DNA of 64,000 nucleotides. It comes from Peromyscus leucopus (taxonomy: Eukaryota > Chordata > Mammalia > Rodentia > Cricetidae). Below the pieces are notes generated by a model. The model searched no databases and was not told the origin of the DNA. It saw nothing but the letters and a program-made list of their open reading frames with translations. This document shows, piece after piece, positions 35,560 to 47,429 of this stretch. Location: contig NC_051064.1 of assembly GCF_004664715.2 (NCBI RefSeq), positions 110,169,740 through 110,233,739 of the forward strand, read 5' to 3'. A program made the translations under genes and the position numbers. The first letter of the stretch is position 1; each line of letters opens with the position of its first letter.

Positions 35560-35830
35560 TAAAATATCAGTTCGAGTTCCATTTTGTGCTTTCTAGTTCA
35601 TAAAATTCAACCTCTCTTACAACAGCGAGCTCACCTGCCATTTCTTCCATGAAACCTTCTCGAATTCCCAGTTGTGTGTGCATCCATCTGCTCCCAAGAA
35701 TCACTATCTCTGTCTGTCTTACAGTTCTCTTAGTAACTCACATGCACTTAGCTAGGGGAGTGAGCTTTTTAGGTGAGGAGGCAACTGTTTAGCTTGTGTT
35801 CTCCCTGTCCCTAGCAGATCCCACAATGAA
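35560..35830 (+). repeat. L2 fragment
   Basis: 'gaaaccttctcgaattccca' and 'gcttgtgttctccctgtccc' follow the L2 3' region loosely. Confidence 0.4.
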
Positions 35831-36992
<1,162 letters not shown>

Positions 36993-37001
36993 GGGAACTC
37001 T

Positions 37002-37814
37002 TTGGGAACAAAACCATTTGGCTATACTGAATCTGATATTTTTCCCAATTACACTGGAAAGCACTAACGAATGTATCACTTTTTCAACTTCGTTCTGTAA
37101 CACTTGAGTGCTTACCACTTGATGTGCCATTTAAAGGATAATTAATGGATAAACTAAAAGGATAATTATTATGGAGTTTAATATAGCAGGCAAACTGCTC
37201 ATTAATCCTTACAAGCATGGCTTCGTTATTATCATTTACTTAAAAAGATACCACAGGGAACTGGTATTTACCACCACATTAACTGCGTATTATAGACCAC
37301 ACTGTATGTTTCGGCAGTAATCCTGGTTTATTTCAAAAATAAGCTTTATTTAAAATAGTGAATCTGCTGGCTAATCGATACTCTGGAAAATTAGTTACAA
37401 CTTCTACATTTGCTCTCTTCATTATTCATACGGAAGCTGCCTTTAGGAAAAGCTGAGCTATCTTACAGCACAGCGAGCCTCTGTACTACCAGACAGTAAG
37501 AGTCAGACGTGAGAATAAAGATGCATAGGACGGGAGATACAGGATGACACTAATTGAGATTGAGCAAGGTTCAAGAGACAACACAAATGTAAATAATTAT
37601 GTCAATTTTCTGGAATGTTATTTAAATAATCAATAAAAATATCTTATGGGACATTTGGCAAATAATTTGCCCTAAATAAATCTTGGCTAACCATAGCTTG
37701 TCTGAAATTTCTTTCAAAAACTGTAATAATTCACCATAAAAGGAAATGCACCAAAATGTTAACAATATTACATCTAGGAGGCAGGTTCAACGGTGACTTT
37801 TTTCTATATCCTTA

Positions 37815-37849
<35 letters not shown>

Positions 37850-38416
37850 TTACTTATAGCTATATATAAAATGTATACTTTTATATAAATAAAACATATT
37901 TTTCTATTTATCTATAGATATTTTTCCTGAATATATGTTCTGTATCTTTTTCATTTGAAATTTTAAGTTTGCATTTTAAAAACCCAAGTCTTTCTTTTAA
38001 AAGTGTAAATAACACAGCGCAAGTCCATTTGCTTTCTGGATAAATAACTGAGATAGAAAGGAAACTGAGGACAGGCCTAGCACTTAAGTCTCGCTCCTCA
38101 GTCTTCCTTTAAAGGTCTTTTGCTGCCATTTGCCTGCAGGAGGGGTGGTCGTGATGTGTGGACACACACAGCAAGGCACACACGCGAGGTCAGGAACAAC
38201 TTCATGGAGTCAGTTCTCTCCTTCCCCTTTAAACACACGTCAGGGATCCAATTCAAGGTGCCAGGCCTGTGCTGCCTTTACCCAGGGAACCATCTTGCCA
38301 GCCCCAAACTTCTGTGTCTGTCAATTTAATCTTGAAGGATATTTCAGTACGGAGAAATTATAGTAGGAAAATATGGATGCTGTATATCTGTTTTCTCATA
38401 ACATTAAGTTCTTTTC
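37002..38416. other. AT-rich intron segment without recognised SINEs
   Basis: About 1.4 kb of AT-rich DNA ('ttaaataatcaataaaaata'), free of recognised SINEs. It holds a (TATC)n tract at 37813-37851. Could include conserved non-coding sequence. Confidence 0.4.
37813..37851. repeat. (TATC)n microsatellite
   Basis: About nine TATC units in a TA-rich setting. Confidence 0.97.
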
Positions 38417-38534
38417 TATATTTCAAGACAGAGTTTTACTCTGTAGCCCAGGCTGGCCTTAAGCCTACAGATCTGCCTGCCTCTACCTCCCCAGTGCTGA
38501 GATTACAGGTGTGCTGGCTTTAACCATGCTTGGC
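38417..38534 (-). repeat. Old B1
   Basis: 'aagacagagttttactctgt', 'agcccaggctggccttaagc' and 'gagattacaggtgtgctggc'. Confidence 0.75.
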
Positions 38535-38789
38535 TCATGATTAATATTATTATTAATGATCAAAGTTTTTTCCAGCATGGATACCTCAAACAACCACTAT
38601 CAGCCGGGCTTCTGGCTGTGATGGAATACGCCCATCGAGTTGATTTTATGCCACGGATCTGAAAGTACAGGTCTTAACAAACAATGAGGGAGCAGAGTTT
38701 CCTCTTTATTGTCACTGATAATTTCCAACATTTCAAATTTTTTATTTCAGTGGAAGAGAAAGAATTGAAATTCGAAGAAACCAACATTT

Positions 38790-38980
38790 ATTACATGACT
38801 TCTAACCAGCAGGCATCACAGACTACTCCTTCATCTCAGTGGTTCATTTAGCCTTCCCAAGAACGCAGGTGGTGGGATTCAGTTCTCCTTTCACAGGTGA
38901 GCACAAGCCTCAGCAACACTGAGAAATGTGCCTCAGGTACACAACAAGGACCCGAACTGGGGCCAGGTCTTGGCAGTTCC
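38790..38980 (+). repeat. MIR fragment
   Basis: 'ccttcccaagaacgcaggtg', 'ttcacaggtgagcacaagcc' and 'caaggacccgaactgggg' follow MIR. Confidence 0.5.
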
Positions 38981-39065
38981 AAAGCTAACATACAACACTC
39001 TTCCCAAACGCTCATAGATGTAGAATCCTTGAAGAATAACCTATCAGTTTAATTTAATTTATTTA

Positions 39066-39266
39066 ATATCTAAAAAATGTTTATGTATGTGTATGCATGT
39101 GTGTGCATGTGTGTGCCTGAGCAAAAAGGCCAGAAAAGGGAGTCAGATTCCCTGGAGCAGGTTATGGAGGCGGTTGTAAGCCACCCAGTGGGATGCTGGG
39201 AACCAAACCTGAGTCCTGTGCAAGGCATCAAGGGGTGCTCCTAACTGCTGACTGTCTCCATCCCCA
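39066..39266 (-). repeat. B3 SINE
   Basis: 'aggccagaaaagggagtcag', 'gggatgctgggaaccaaacc' and 'tgctgactgtctccatcccc', B3 reverse complement. Confidence 0.75.
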
Positions 39267-39370
39267 AGAATAACTTTGCAGGACAGGCCTGCACAGAGAT
39301 GGGGAGAGCTCATTGTGGGAACACAGGCTCATTTAACTAGGAACCCCCACAATCACACTCAAAACCTTAC

Positions 39371-39564
39371 CTCTAATTCCAAGGCTTCTGAGAGTAATTT
39401 CTGGGCATTTTTTCGAAATGACTCAGTTTTTGGATCACTTCGGACTTCAATAGAAGGTCTATCCAAATGTTTTTCAAAGAAGGTTTTCCACTCGGTGCGA
39501 ATGTCTTTGGCAAGACATGCCACCTCTGCATCTGAGTGCCTGCGCATCTTGTTCACAGTGTGAC
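39371..39564 (-). CDS. Tceanc2: TCEANC2 internal exon (end of TFIIS N-domain, start of central domain)
   Basis: A 194-bp exon with acceptor 'ctctgttctag' and donor 'gtaagg' on the minus strand. It supplies the last two bases of a Gly codon and then HTVNKMRRHSDAEVACLAKD, followed by the WKTFFEKH motif that closes the TFIIS N-terminal (LW-type) helical bundle. It continues with RPSIEVRSDPKTESFRKNAQ and KLLSEALELE, the start of the TFIIS central-type domain. The phases fit exactly: entry after one codon base from the exon at 58198, exit in phase 0 to the exon at 29384. The match to the human protein is clear. A 10-kb intron separates it from the last exon. Confidence 0.96.
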
Positions 39565-39764
39565 CTAGAACAGAGAATCAGAAGGAAATGCATTCTGTCT
39601 TCTGGAAAGCACTGAGGGGCACTCACATACTGGAGGATGCAAAGACTTCTGTGCAAGCATCCGTCTGTACGCATGAAATGCATGTATGCGGGTAAAATGA
39701 GACCCTCTCTGGGAAGAACTGAACTGGCCAATGTGACGAGTCATCAAGAAGATTCGGAAAGAAC

Positions 39765-39930
39765 AAGGCCAAGTGCAGTAGAACACACTGTTAATCCCAG
39801 CACTCAGGAGGCAGAGACAGAGGCAGCAGAGCTTGATGAGTTCAAGGCCAGCATGGTCTCTAGAGTGAGTTTCAGGCCAGCCAAGGCTACTTAGTGAGAC
39901 CCTGTCTCAAACAATAACAACAAAAGTAGA
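39765..39930 (+). repeat. B1 SINE, diverged
   Basis: 'ggccaagtgcagtagaacac' to 'gagaccctgtctcaaacaat', with an AAC-rich tail. Confidence 0.82.
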
Positions 39931-40039
39931 AGTTTCCAAACTCACAATGAAAAAGACTGAATTAAGATTTATCTTTTTTGGAACCTTACTATATTTTAAG
40001 TTAAAAAATTAACTGTATTTATTGAAAGAATATTCTTGA

Positions 40040-40530
40040 GTGGGTGTGGGTGTTGTGTGCACACGTGTATATTTGTGTAGGTGCTCAATTGCATGGAGGC
40101 TAGAAGTTGACATCAGGATGTCTTTCTCAATTGCTGCTCATCGTATCCATTTATTTATATTATGTGTATGAATGTTTTACCTGCATATGTGTATATGTGT
40201 ACCATGTGTGTATCTGGTGCCTGTGAAGGTCAGGAGAAGGAGTCAGAACCTTTGGAACTGGAGTTACAGATGGCTGTGAGCAGCCATGGGGGTGCTGGGA
40301 ACCAAACCGGGTTCCCTGCAAGAGCAAGTGTTCTTAGCCACTGAACCATCTCTCCACCTTCTGCTTTGGGTCTGTTACTAAACCTGAGGCTGACTGCTTT
40401 CCACTAGACTGACTGCCCAGTAAGCCCTGGGGTCCTGTCGGTGTCCTCCAGCGGCCATATCTGGGGGTTCAGGCGTAGGTCTTCATGCTTGCACAGCAAA
40501 CACTTTACCCACAGCTGTCTCCCCAGACCC
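40040..40530 (-). repeat. Old composite B4-like SINE, split by B3
   Basis: Arms at 40040-40146 ('gaggctagaagttgacatca') and 40359-40530 ('catgcttgcacagcaaacac', 'cacagctgtctccccagacc'). Confidence 0.5.
40147..40358 (-). repeat. B3 SINE
   Basis: 'gtgcctgtgaaggtcaggag', 'ggaactggagttacagatgg' and 'gccactgaaccatctctcca'. Confidence 0.85.
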
Positions 40531-41110
40531 TAAAAGGACACTTCTTATTTAACTAATATGAAAAGATTGACAGGAAACATTCTGTGGGCCCTGATAAGTG
40601 ACGCAGTCAGAAGACAATACCAGTGTATGAGCTATGCAGGGAAAAGCTAATGGGACTTCATGAGGGTGGGGGATGGACTGCCATCGTCGGTATCCTGACC
40701 CTATGAGAGACACCAGGCAGGCAGGGTCTCTTCGAGCCAATGGCACTGTTCACCAAGGTTGGCTTCAGATTCTGAGTCCTGATTACCAACTGGATGTGTG
40801 ATCTAAATCCTGGCCAGAAACACATAAAGGGTATTTTGAAATAAACAAGAAATATGGATTTGCACTAGATATGAAATTATACTGGGGAGTTATTGTTAAT
40901 TTGGTTAAGCAGGAAAACCGCATTAGGATTAGGTAGAAAATTACCTAGATGTTGTGGAGATGCTCACTGAAGTTTGGAGCTGTGGTGTCTGCTGAGTTCA
41001 GGAACCCTTAGCGTCATCTATCACAGTAACTAGAGTGGCTCTGTCTCACCTTTGTATGTCTTTTGTGAGACCAACACACTACCCACAGTGCCAAGTCTTC
41101 TTCTCTTGTA
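40531..41110. other. Tceanc2 intron, nothing recognised
   Basis: AT-rich, with no recognised repeat or exon. Confidence 0.3.
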
Positions 41111-41145
41111 TTTTTAATGTTTTGGCATTTATTTATTGATTGTGT

Positions 41146-41254
41146 TTAGTGTATCTATTAGTGTATCTAGTCAGTGTATCTATTCAGTGTATCTATTAGT
41201 TTATCTATTAGTGTATCTATTAGTGTATCTATTCAGTGTATCTATTCAGTGTAT
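41146..41254. repeat. Tandem GTGTATCTATTCA/TTA repeat
   Basis: About eight 12-13 bp units of 'gtgtatctattca' or 'gtatctattagt', in the tail position of the reverse SINE that follows. Confidence 0.95.
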
Positions 41255-41255
41255 C

Positions 41256-41430
41256 CGTCTGTGTGGGGGTCTTGCATTTGTGTACCATGCTGCACACAGG
41301 TGGAGGTCAGAGAACAACCTATAGGAGTTGGTCCTCTCCCTCCACCACCTGGGTCCCTGAGACCAAACTCAGATGGTCAGTCAGGCTTGGTGAAAAGTAC
41401 CTTTAATTGCTATGCCATCTCTCTACCCTG
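41256..41430 (-). repeat. B4/RSINE-type SINE
   Basis: 'ggtggaggtcagagaacaac', 'agttggtcctctccctccac' and 'tatgccatctctctaccc'. Confidence 0.75.
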
Positions 41431-41884
41431 TATTTTCCCTTTTAAATAATTTATTTTCCTGCAACATAAATTTGATTATTTCACTCTGCTATTTAAACCC
41501 TTAAATCCTCCAGCCAAACTCTTCCAGGGGTCCCTTCACAACCTGCCACCTTCCCCTGCTTCCTAGCTTCATTTCCAGCTACCCCCTTCCTGTCACCCCA
41601 CACCAGCTGCCTGTAGCTCCTAAAATGTTTGAATATTTTTTCTTGTCTCTTTACTTCTACATCCTTATAAGCATTCTGCCCACCTGAAATACTCTCCTCC
41701 CTCTTGAGCTGGCTTAGCTTTCAGCTTCGAAGACTCATCCAGTCCCACCTCCTCCAGGAAGTCTTCCTCAGCTACGACAGCTTTGCTGGTACCCTGCCCT
41801 GCCCCTTGTGCTCACCACCAGGATCAGCAGTGTACACTGTACCTATCTGGCAGTCACCTCTTGCTCACCAAGTGAGTTTCTTTT

Positions 41885-42063
41885 TTTTTTTCTTTTTTTT
41901 TTTTTTAACATTTATTTATTTATTTAGGATGTATACAGTGAGTGTTTGGCCTGCAGATCTCATTGTAGATGGCTGTGAGCCATCATGTGGTTGCTGGGAA
42001 TTGAACTCAGGACCTCTGGAAGAACAGCCAGTGCTCTTAACCTCTGAGCCATCTCTCCAGCCC
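41885..42063 (-). repeat. B2 SINE
   Basis: T-rich tail, 'gtatacagtgagtgtttggc', then 'gaactcaggacctctggaag' to 'ccatctctccagccc'. It sits beside the B1 below, sharing the L2 target. Confidence 0.95.
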
Positions 42064-42073
42064 CAGAAGTGTT

Positions 42074-42245
42074 CTTTTTTTTTTTTTTTTTTTTTTTTGG
42101 TTTTTCGAGACAGGGTTTCTCTGTGTAGCTTTGCGCCTTTCCTGGAGCTCACTTGGTAGCCCAGGCTGGCCTCGAACTCACAGAGATCCGCCTGGCTCTG
42201 CCTCCCGAGTGCTGGGATTAAAGGCGTGCGCCACCAACGCCTGGC
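42074..42245 (-). repeat. B1 SINE, young
   Basis: Long T run, 'gagacagggtttctctgtgt', 'ttgcgcctttcctggagctc' to 'caccaacgcctggcc'. Close to full consensus. Confidence 0.96.
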
Positions 42246-42439
42246 CCAAGTGAGTTTCTTGAGGAGTACATTCTTCTGTGGGTCTCACAGCGAGCACAGG
42301 CTGGCAGAGACCCACAGGAATAGCTGACTGAAGTACTTAACAGAACACCTGAATAAAGGGGACTACATCCCAGGACATGATGGAGACACCATCAGGTACA
42401 CACAAAAACACCAGTAAAGAAGCTGACTTGTAAACTGAG

Positions 42440-42600
42440 GTAGCAGTACAAGCTTGTGATAGTAACACTCAGGATTGGTGGCAGGACACTGGATGTTAAG
42501 GCATCCTTGGTTACATCTCAAGTTTGAGACCAGCCTGTGCTACAGGAGCCCTTATCTAAAACAACAACAACAAACAACAATAAACAAATAAACATTAAAA
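42440..42600 (+). repeat. Old B1-like fragment
   Basis: 'gtaacactcaggattggtgg', 'ttgagaccagcctgtgctac' and an AAC-rich tail. Confidence 0.45.
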
Positions 42601-42894
42601 AAACCCAAAACCAAAAAGAAGAGCCTATAGATTTAACAGGATCTCAATTTTAAAAAAATCTCAGTAGATAGTTCTTATTAGAAGACAACCAAATATTTCT
42701 AGACTTCACTTAGGAACTATGCTGCACAAGAATATAAACAGAGGGGTTAACCTGCTACAATAGCCTTCTAAGGTATCAGAACACATTATAAAGCAACATT
42801 ACTTAAAATTACACAGACCAACACTAAAATGAATGGATGAATTTATGAAATAAAAAAGGCCCAGAAACATATATTTAAGAATCTAATATAAAGT

Positions 42895-43020
42895 TGGGTG
42901 CAGTGGCACATGCCTGTAGTACTAGCTACTCAGGAAGTTGAGGCAGGAGGATGATCACTTAAGCCTACTGAGTTTGAAGTCAGCTTAGGTAACACAGTCA
43001 GATTCCATCTGCAAGAGAGA
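42895..43020 (+). repeat. Proto-B1/FLAM-like 7SL monomer
   Basis: 'gtgcagtggcacatgcctgt', 'actagctactcaggaagttg' and 'ggaggatgatcacttaagcc' keep 7SL/Alu-like sequence that rodent B1 has lost or altered. Confidence 0.6.
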
Positions 43021-43980
43021 GAGGGAAGGATGGACTTAACATGTAATAAAAGAGTTATCACTGAACAATGGGAAACAGAGATTTAAGTTAGGTAACAGTC
43101 AAACCACTTCCCCAATAATGCCAAATGTACAGCTCAACACAGCTTGAGTCACTGTTCTCCACACATTTGCCAAAGGTCACGTGTACAAGGTTCTGCACCA
43201 GGCACTAGTATTTCAGGGATCGAAATATACTACCCTCACTTAAAAGGTTCTGTGAGCAGAATCCTAGAGATGAAAATAAAGTCATGCTAGGAGATGATAA
43301 CAGCAATGTAACAGTAAGTGTAACTTCCCACTCCAACCAGTTAGTTACAGAGTTCTTATCTGTCTTCCTGCCGACCAGGGACAAGAAAACAGACTCATCA
43401 CCCACACAGGAGAAGAACATAGCACTCATTAGCCATGTCTGGAGGTGTTTTCCAGCTAACGAACGCTCAGGAAAGTGCTTTTGAAACACATCACTTAAAA
43501 GCGGAGCTCACTCCTGGACACTCTCCTTTCTAAAGGCAGAATCTCCGTGTCCTTGAGATTATTCACTCAGCAGACCTTTATGCTGCTGGTCAGTGTTGTG
43601 AATGCTGCAGACACAAAGGTGTGGCTGAGGGCGTGACTAAGTGGGAGTGCATGTGTTTAGAAGATTCGAGGCCATAGCTGTCATTTCTAGCACCAAATTG
43701 GGAAATATTTAAAAAGACGAAGAGAAAGAAGACATTGCAGGACTCAGGCACCTTCACTGAAGACACCGACAGAGCATCACTTGATGCCAGCCCTGAGACA
43801 GCTGAACAGGTGATGACAGTCCTCAGAGGTTGGCCTATACCCGCCCTGTCAAAGCGAACAGAAACATTCACCTTAGTGCTGTTTGAAGTCAGGAAAAGCC
43901 AGGAACAGCCTATGAGCTCATCATCACGGGTCCAACTTATTAAAAATCATAGTACATTCCAGCAGTAACTGGAATAAGTA
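43021..43980. other. Tceanc2 intron, nothing recognised
   Basis: No repeat or exon recognised. Frames of 77-95 codons lack splice or similarity support. Confidence 0.35.
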
Positions 43981-44070
43981 AGCTGCGCATGCCCGTACAC
44001 ATCTGCAACCCAGCACTCAGGAGGCAGAGGCAGGCCTGGGCTACACAGTAAGACCCTGTCTCAAAAAAAC
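43981..44070 (+). repeat. B1-like fragment, internally deleted
   Basis: 'cccagcactcaggaggcaga' then 'ggcaggcctgggctacacag'; the middle is missing. Confidence 0.65.
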
Positions 44071-44530
44071 CCACACTGCAAAAGCCCTAGACAAACACAC
44101 ACAAAAGTAAACAGGCAGGTAGCTCTACATGTAGGGCCATGCAGGATGATCAATTCTCAGTCATGTGGAAACAGCAGAAGAGAACGTTCGGTGGGAGCCA
44201 ATATTTACTCTAAAAATTACATATGTAGATACATATAAACACCATATTTGTTTATACGCAGAGAAAAAAGTCTTAAAAATTTTACAAAAAAATTATTAAC
44301 AGAGGTTTCTTCTGAGTGGCAGGCCTCTGTCTGTGCAGTTCGACTCACACACCACAAGGCTGCTGCACATAATGCCCCTAATAGCAGCAGTGTGTGTGGG
44401 GACGGGTCCTTCCCACCTCCTGGTCCTCACCGTATCCTCTGCTCTCCTAGAAAAAGTGCCCTCTCCAGCCATGAGAGAGAAAACGCAGTCCTGTGCCAAA
44501 TCCAGGGGCCATCTCTGTCCTGGCACTGCA

Positions 44531-44635
44531 CAGCCTCTCTGTGGCACCCGAGACTGAGGCCTTCATAGCCTCTCTGTGGCACCCGAGACTGAGGCCTTCA
44601 TAGCCTCTCTGTGGCACCCGAGACTGAGGCCTTCT
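44531..44635. repeat. Three identical 35-bp tandem copies
   Basis: The unit begins 'agcctctctgtggcacccga' and ends 'gaggccttcat'. Three copies run head to tail without a mismatch until the last bases of the third. Confidence 0.97.
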
Positions 44636-44930
44636 TCCTTCTGAACTATCTTCTCCAATCCTTCTTAGACACTCCTGTCTTGTACGGGGGACGTGCCCAC
44701 TGCAGACTAACCTGTACTTACTTGAGGACCCCAGTCTGGGCACTGTCCCCGGCTTCTTTCTCTACCTGACTGTCCCAGGTAATCCACCTGCTCCTGTGTT
44801 CCAACCTCCACCTGAAGCAGACGTCTTACTGGACACCTCGTTCTAAAGTACTCCAGACTCAACATTTCTGCTCACACAATAGCAACACATGCTCCCCTGT
44901 CCTCTCACTCCAAGACACAGGTCCACTGCT
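44636..44930. other. Tceanc2 intron, nothing recognised
   Basis: C/T-rich sequence, possibly a degraded L2 ('gctctcctagaaaaagtgcc' lies just upstream). Confidence 0.3.
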
Positions 44931-45125
44931 TTTTAAAAAAAATTATTTATTTTTGTAATTTATTTATTTTTGTCTTATGTGCATTAGTATTTTACTATGG
45001 GTGTGGGGTCTCCTGAAACTGGAGTCACAGGCAGCTGTGAGCTGCCATGTGGGTGCTGGGAACTGAACCCAGACCCTCTGGAAGAGCAGTCAGTGCTCTT
45101 AGCCTCTGAACCATCTCTCTAGTCC
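44931..45125 (-). repeat. B3 SINE
   Basis: An AT-rich tail, 'ctggagtcacaggcagctgt', 'gaactgaacccagaccctct' and 'tctgaaccatctctctagtc'. Confidence 0.88.
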
Positions 45126-45284
45126 ACACAGGTGCACCGCTCTAACACTTCCCCCTCCTCCGTCCCCCCTCCACTCCTGTGGTCCGGACTCACATTCTCC
45201 TCACCACTCCTGGGTCTAATGAGACGGTTCAAATTAACATGGTTACAATTAGGGGAGAAAGCTGGTATTTAAGTATTCTAGGCA

Positions 45285-45345
45285 GGGCCAGCGATGTGAC
45301 TTAGTGGTAGAGCATTTGCTCAGCATATGCAAGAACTAGGCAACT
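45285..45345 (+). repeat. ID-like SINE head
   Basis: 'gtgacttagtggtagagcat' and 'ttgctcagcatatgcaagaa' carry the tRNA-Ala A-box region. Confidence 0.5.
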
Positions 45346-45407
45346 TCTGTCCTTTCCAATTCATCTTCTACCCTGAAGCCATAATACTGTTTTATGGTTA
45401 CTTGATG

Positions 45408-45452
45408 GGGATAGGGTAGAGCTCAGTGGTAAAACACTTGCCTAATAAGAAG
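45408..45452 (+). repeat. ID-like SINE head, truncated
   Basis: 'gtagagctcagtggtaaaac' then 'acttgcctaataagaagg'; it breaks after the A box. Confidence 0.45.
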
Positions 45453-45559
45453 GAGAGAAAGACACAGAGAAAAAGGGGGAGAGGAAGGGGAAAAATTGAG
45501 GGAGAATATGAATCACAAAATGCACTCAAGTGAGCTTCTAAATACAGTACTAAAGCTCT

Positions 45560-45992
45560 GGCTAGCTGGGGACCACTCTGGCTGTACATCTCCTCTGTAT
45601 CACTCTCCTCTCCCTCCATCCCCAGCTCTTCCACAGAAATTAAAATTGCATGTCTGCTCTGGGGTCACACTGTCTGGCCTTGTCACATTTCTGAGTCTTA
45701 GCTCACATGGTTCCTTCTGCCTGAAATATTTATTCTTTTTATTTATTATTATTGTGACTTCTATTATTATTTGGTAGTGCTAGATATCAAACTCAAGTCC
45801 TTACACTTGCTGGACAAACATTTTACCACAGACCCACACCCCCAGCTCTGCCTAGAATAATTGAAGACCTGCTTTCTCCTCTAACTTGTAAACATCTTAA
45901 GGGCAGAACCTATACCTTGCTCTACTAATATTCCAAGTCCTCAGCACAGGGCTATCACAAAAGAGTCAGCAAGTGTTTGCTGAACTGAATCA
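45560..45992 (+). repeat. L2 element, interrupted by an ID-like insert
   Basis: 'gttccttctgcctgaaatat', 'taaacatcttaagggcagaa' and 'gcaagtgtttgctgaactga' are L2 landmarks. An ID-like minus fragment at 45755-45848 ('ttacacttgctggacaaaca') lies within. Confidence 0.6.
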
Positions 45993-46017
45993 AACCATGG
46001 CCACTTCTGTTTGTTAT

Positions 46018-46241
46018 GTTTGTTGTTGTTTGAGACAAGGTCTCTCTCTCTCTCTCTCTCCCTCTCCCTCCCTCTCTCTCTCTCTCCCTCTCTCCCCATC
46101 TCTCCCTCTCCCTCTCTTCCTCTCTGTAGCTCTGGCTATCTTGGAACTCACTATGTAGACCAGGCTGGTCTCGAACTCACACTCCACCTGCCCCTGCCTC
46201 CTGAGCGCTAGGATTAATGGTGTGTGCCACCATGCCTGGCT
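46018..46241 (-). repeat. B1 SINE with internal CT-rich expansion
   Basis: 'tttgagacaaggtctctctc' starts it. At the normal 'tctctctgtgtag' a CT/CCCT tract of about 85 bp (46038-46125) is present. The B1 resumes with 'tgtagctctggctatcttgg' and ends 'gccaccatgcctggct'. Confidence 0.93.
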
Positions 46242-46439
46242 CAAACAATTATGTTTGGTTTCCTAATTAGTTTTGCACTACCACTTACACATGGATGCAG
46301 TTGATTGAGACAAGCACACAACTGTAAATAAAAGCTCTGCTGTAACAAAGTGAATGAGAAGATGAAGTTTTTGATTCTGTTCTTGCCCCTGCTCAGAATT
46401 TCTGCTGCCCATCATCCCAGGCTTAGTGTGGATTAGTCC

Positions 46440-46590
46440 ACTTACTTAACAATAACTCAAACCTCTCTACTGTATCCTTTTATAAATGGTAAACTGAAGC
46501 TCAGTAGAATAATTTGTCAAGGTATCCCAGCTCGGAGATCCTGAGGCCAGGATTTGAACTGTGTGACTCTGGGACCACTCCCTGAACTTC
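46440..46590 (+). repeat. MIR fragment
   Basis: 'ataaatggtaaactgaagct', 'cagtagaataatttgtcaag' and 'gccaggatttgaactgtgtg' match MIR. Confidence 0.65.
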
Positions 46591-46898
46591 CAACATCCTG
46601 GACGGCTCCATCATTAGGGCCCGACACAGTGTGCATCAAGGCTGTACTGAGATACTGCAAGGCACCTTCTTCGTATTCTCCAACAACAAGAAGACAGACC
46701 CTGAGAAATAACTAGAGGGCAGAAGCTTGGGAATCATGCCAAGGCAATGACAGCGTCACTGCCTCTAGCCTTCAGGGGCCAGTATATCCGTGAGTTCCCA
46801 AAAAGGCCACGTTCAGAGCGGCAGGGAGGAGCTGCGGGTATCACGGAAAACAACCTAGAAGTGCAGGGCTAAAGGGAGTTAGAGGGACGGCACAGCAC
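46591..46898. other. Tceanc2 intron, nothing recognised
   Basis: No recognised feature. Confidence 0.3.
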
Positions 46899-47290
46899 TG
46901 CTGTGGGATGTCCTGTACGCTGGGAATATATGCTGCTATGATTGAGTGATAAATAAAATGCTGATTGGCCAGTAGCCAGGCAGGAAGGATAATGTAGGCG
47001 GGACAAGGAGAGAGGAGAATTCTGGGTGGAAGAAGGCAGAGGGAGGAGACGCTGTGAGCCGCCACGAGGAGAAGCATGATATAAGACACCAGTAAGCCAC
47101 GAGCCACATGGCAACTTATAGACTAATAGAAATGGGTTAATTTAAGATTTAAGAACAGTTGGCAAGAAGCCTGCCACGGCCATACAGTTTGTAAGTAATA
47201 TAAGTCTCTGTGTGTTTACTTGCGAGATGCGAGTGGGAGAGATTTGTCCTGACTGCCAGCAGGCCGGGACACAGGAAAACTTCAGCTACA
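46899..47290 (+). mobile_element. Solo LTR, related to the copy at 11883
   Basis: About 392 bp from TGCTGTGGG to CAGCTACA. It shares 'gccaggcaggaa', 'aatgggttaatttaaga' and 'aagcctgccacggccata' with 11883-12227. The flanks 'cagcac' (46893-46898) and 'caacac' (47291-47296) match at 5 of 6 positions. AATAAA lies near 46950. Confidence 0.82.
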
Positions 47291-47429
47291 CAACACTGTC
47301 CACAAGAGGCAAGAATCTCATCTCAAGAGCAAGGTGGAGAAGGGAAGGAAGAGTGAGCCGGAGTGACTCCTTCCTAGAAAAACAGAGACAGAACCATACA
47401 TTTTAAAACACAACAGGCATGTTAGGGTT

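Larger units (their letters stand above)
41470..42340 (+). repeat. L2 element, interrupted by B2 and B1
   Basis: Long L2 stretch: 'caacctgccaccttcccctg', 'catccagtcccacctcctcc' and 'aggaagtcttcctcagctac'. It resumes after the SINEs with 'caagtgagtttcttgaggag'. Confidence 0.7.

Noticed and set aside
45285..45345. tRNA gene candidate
   Set aside because: Resembles only the A-box half of tRNA-Ala, as ID SINEs do; no acceptor stem pairing or B-box half of a real tRNA.
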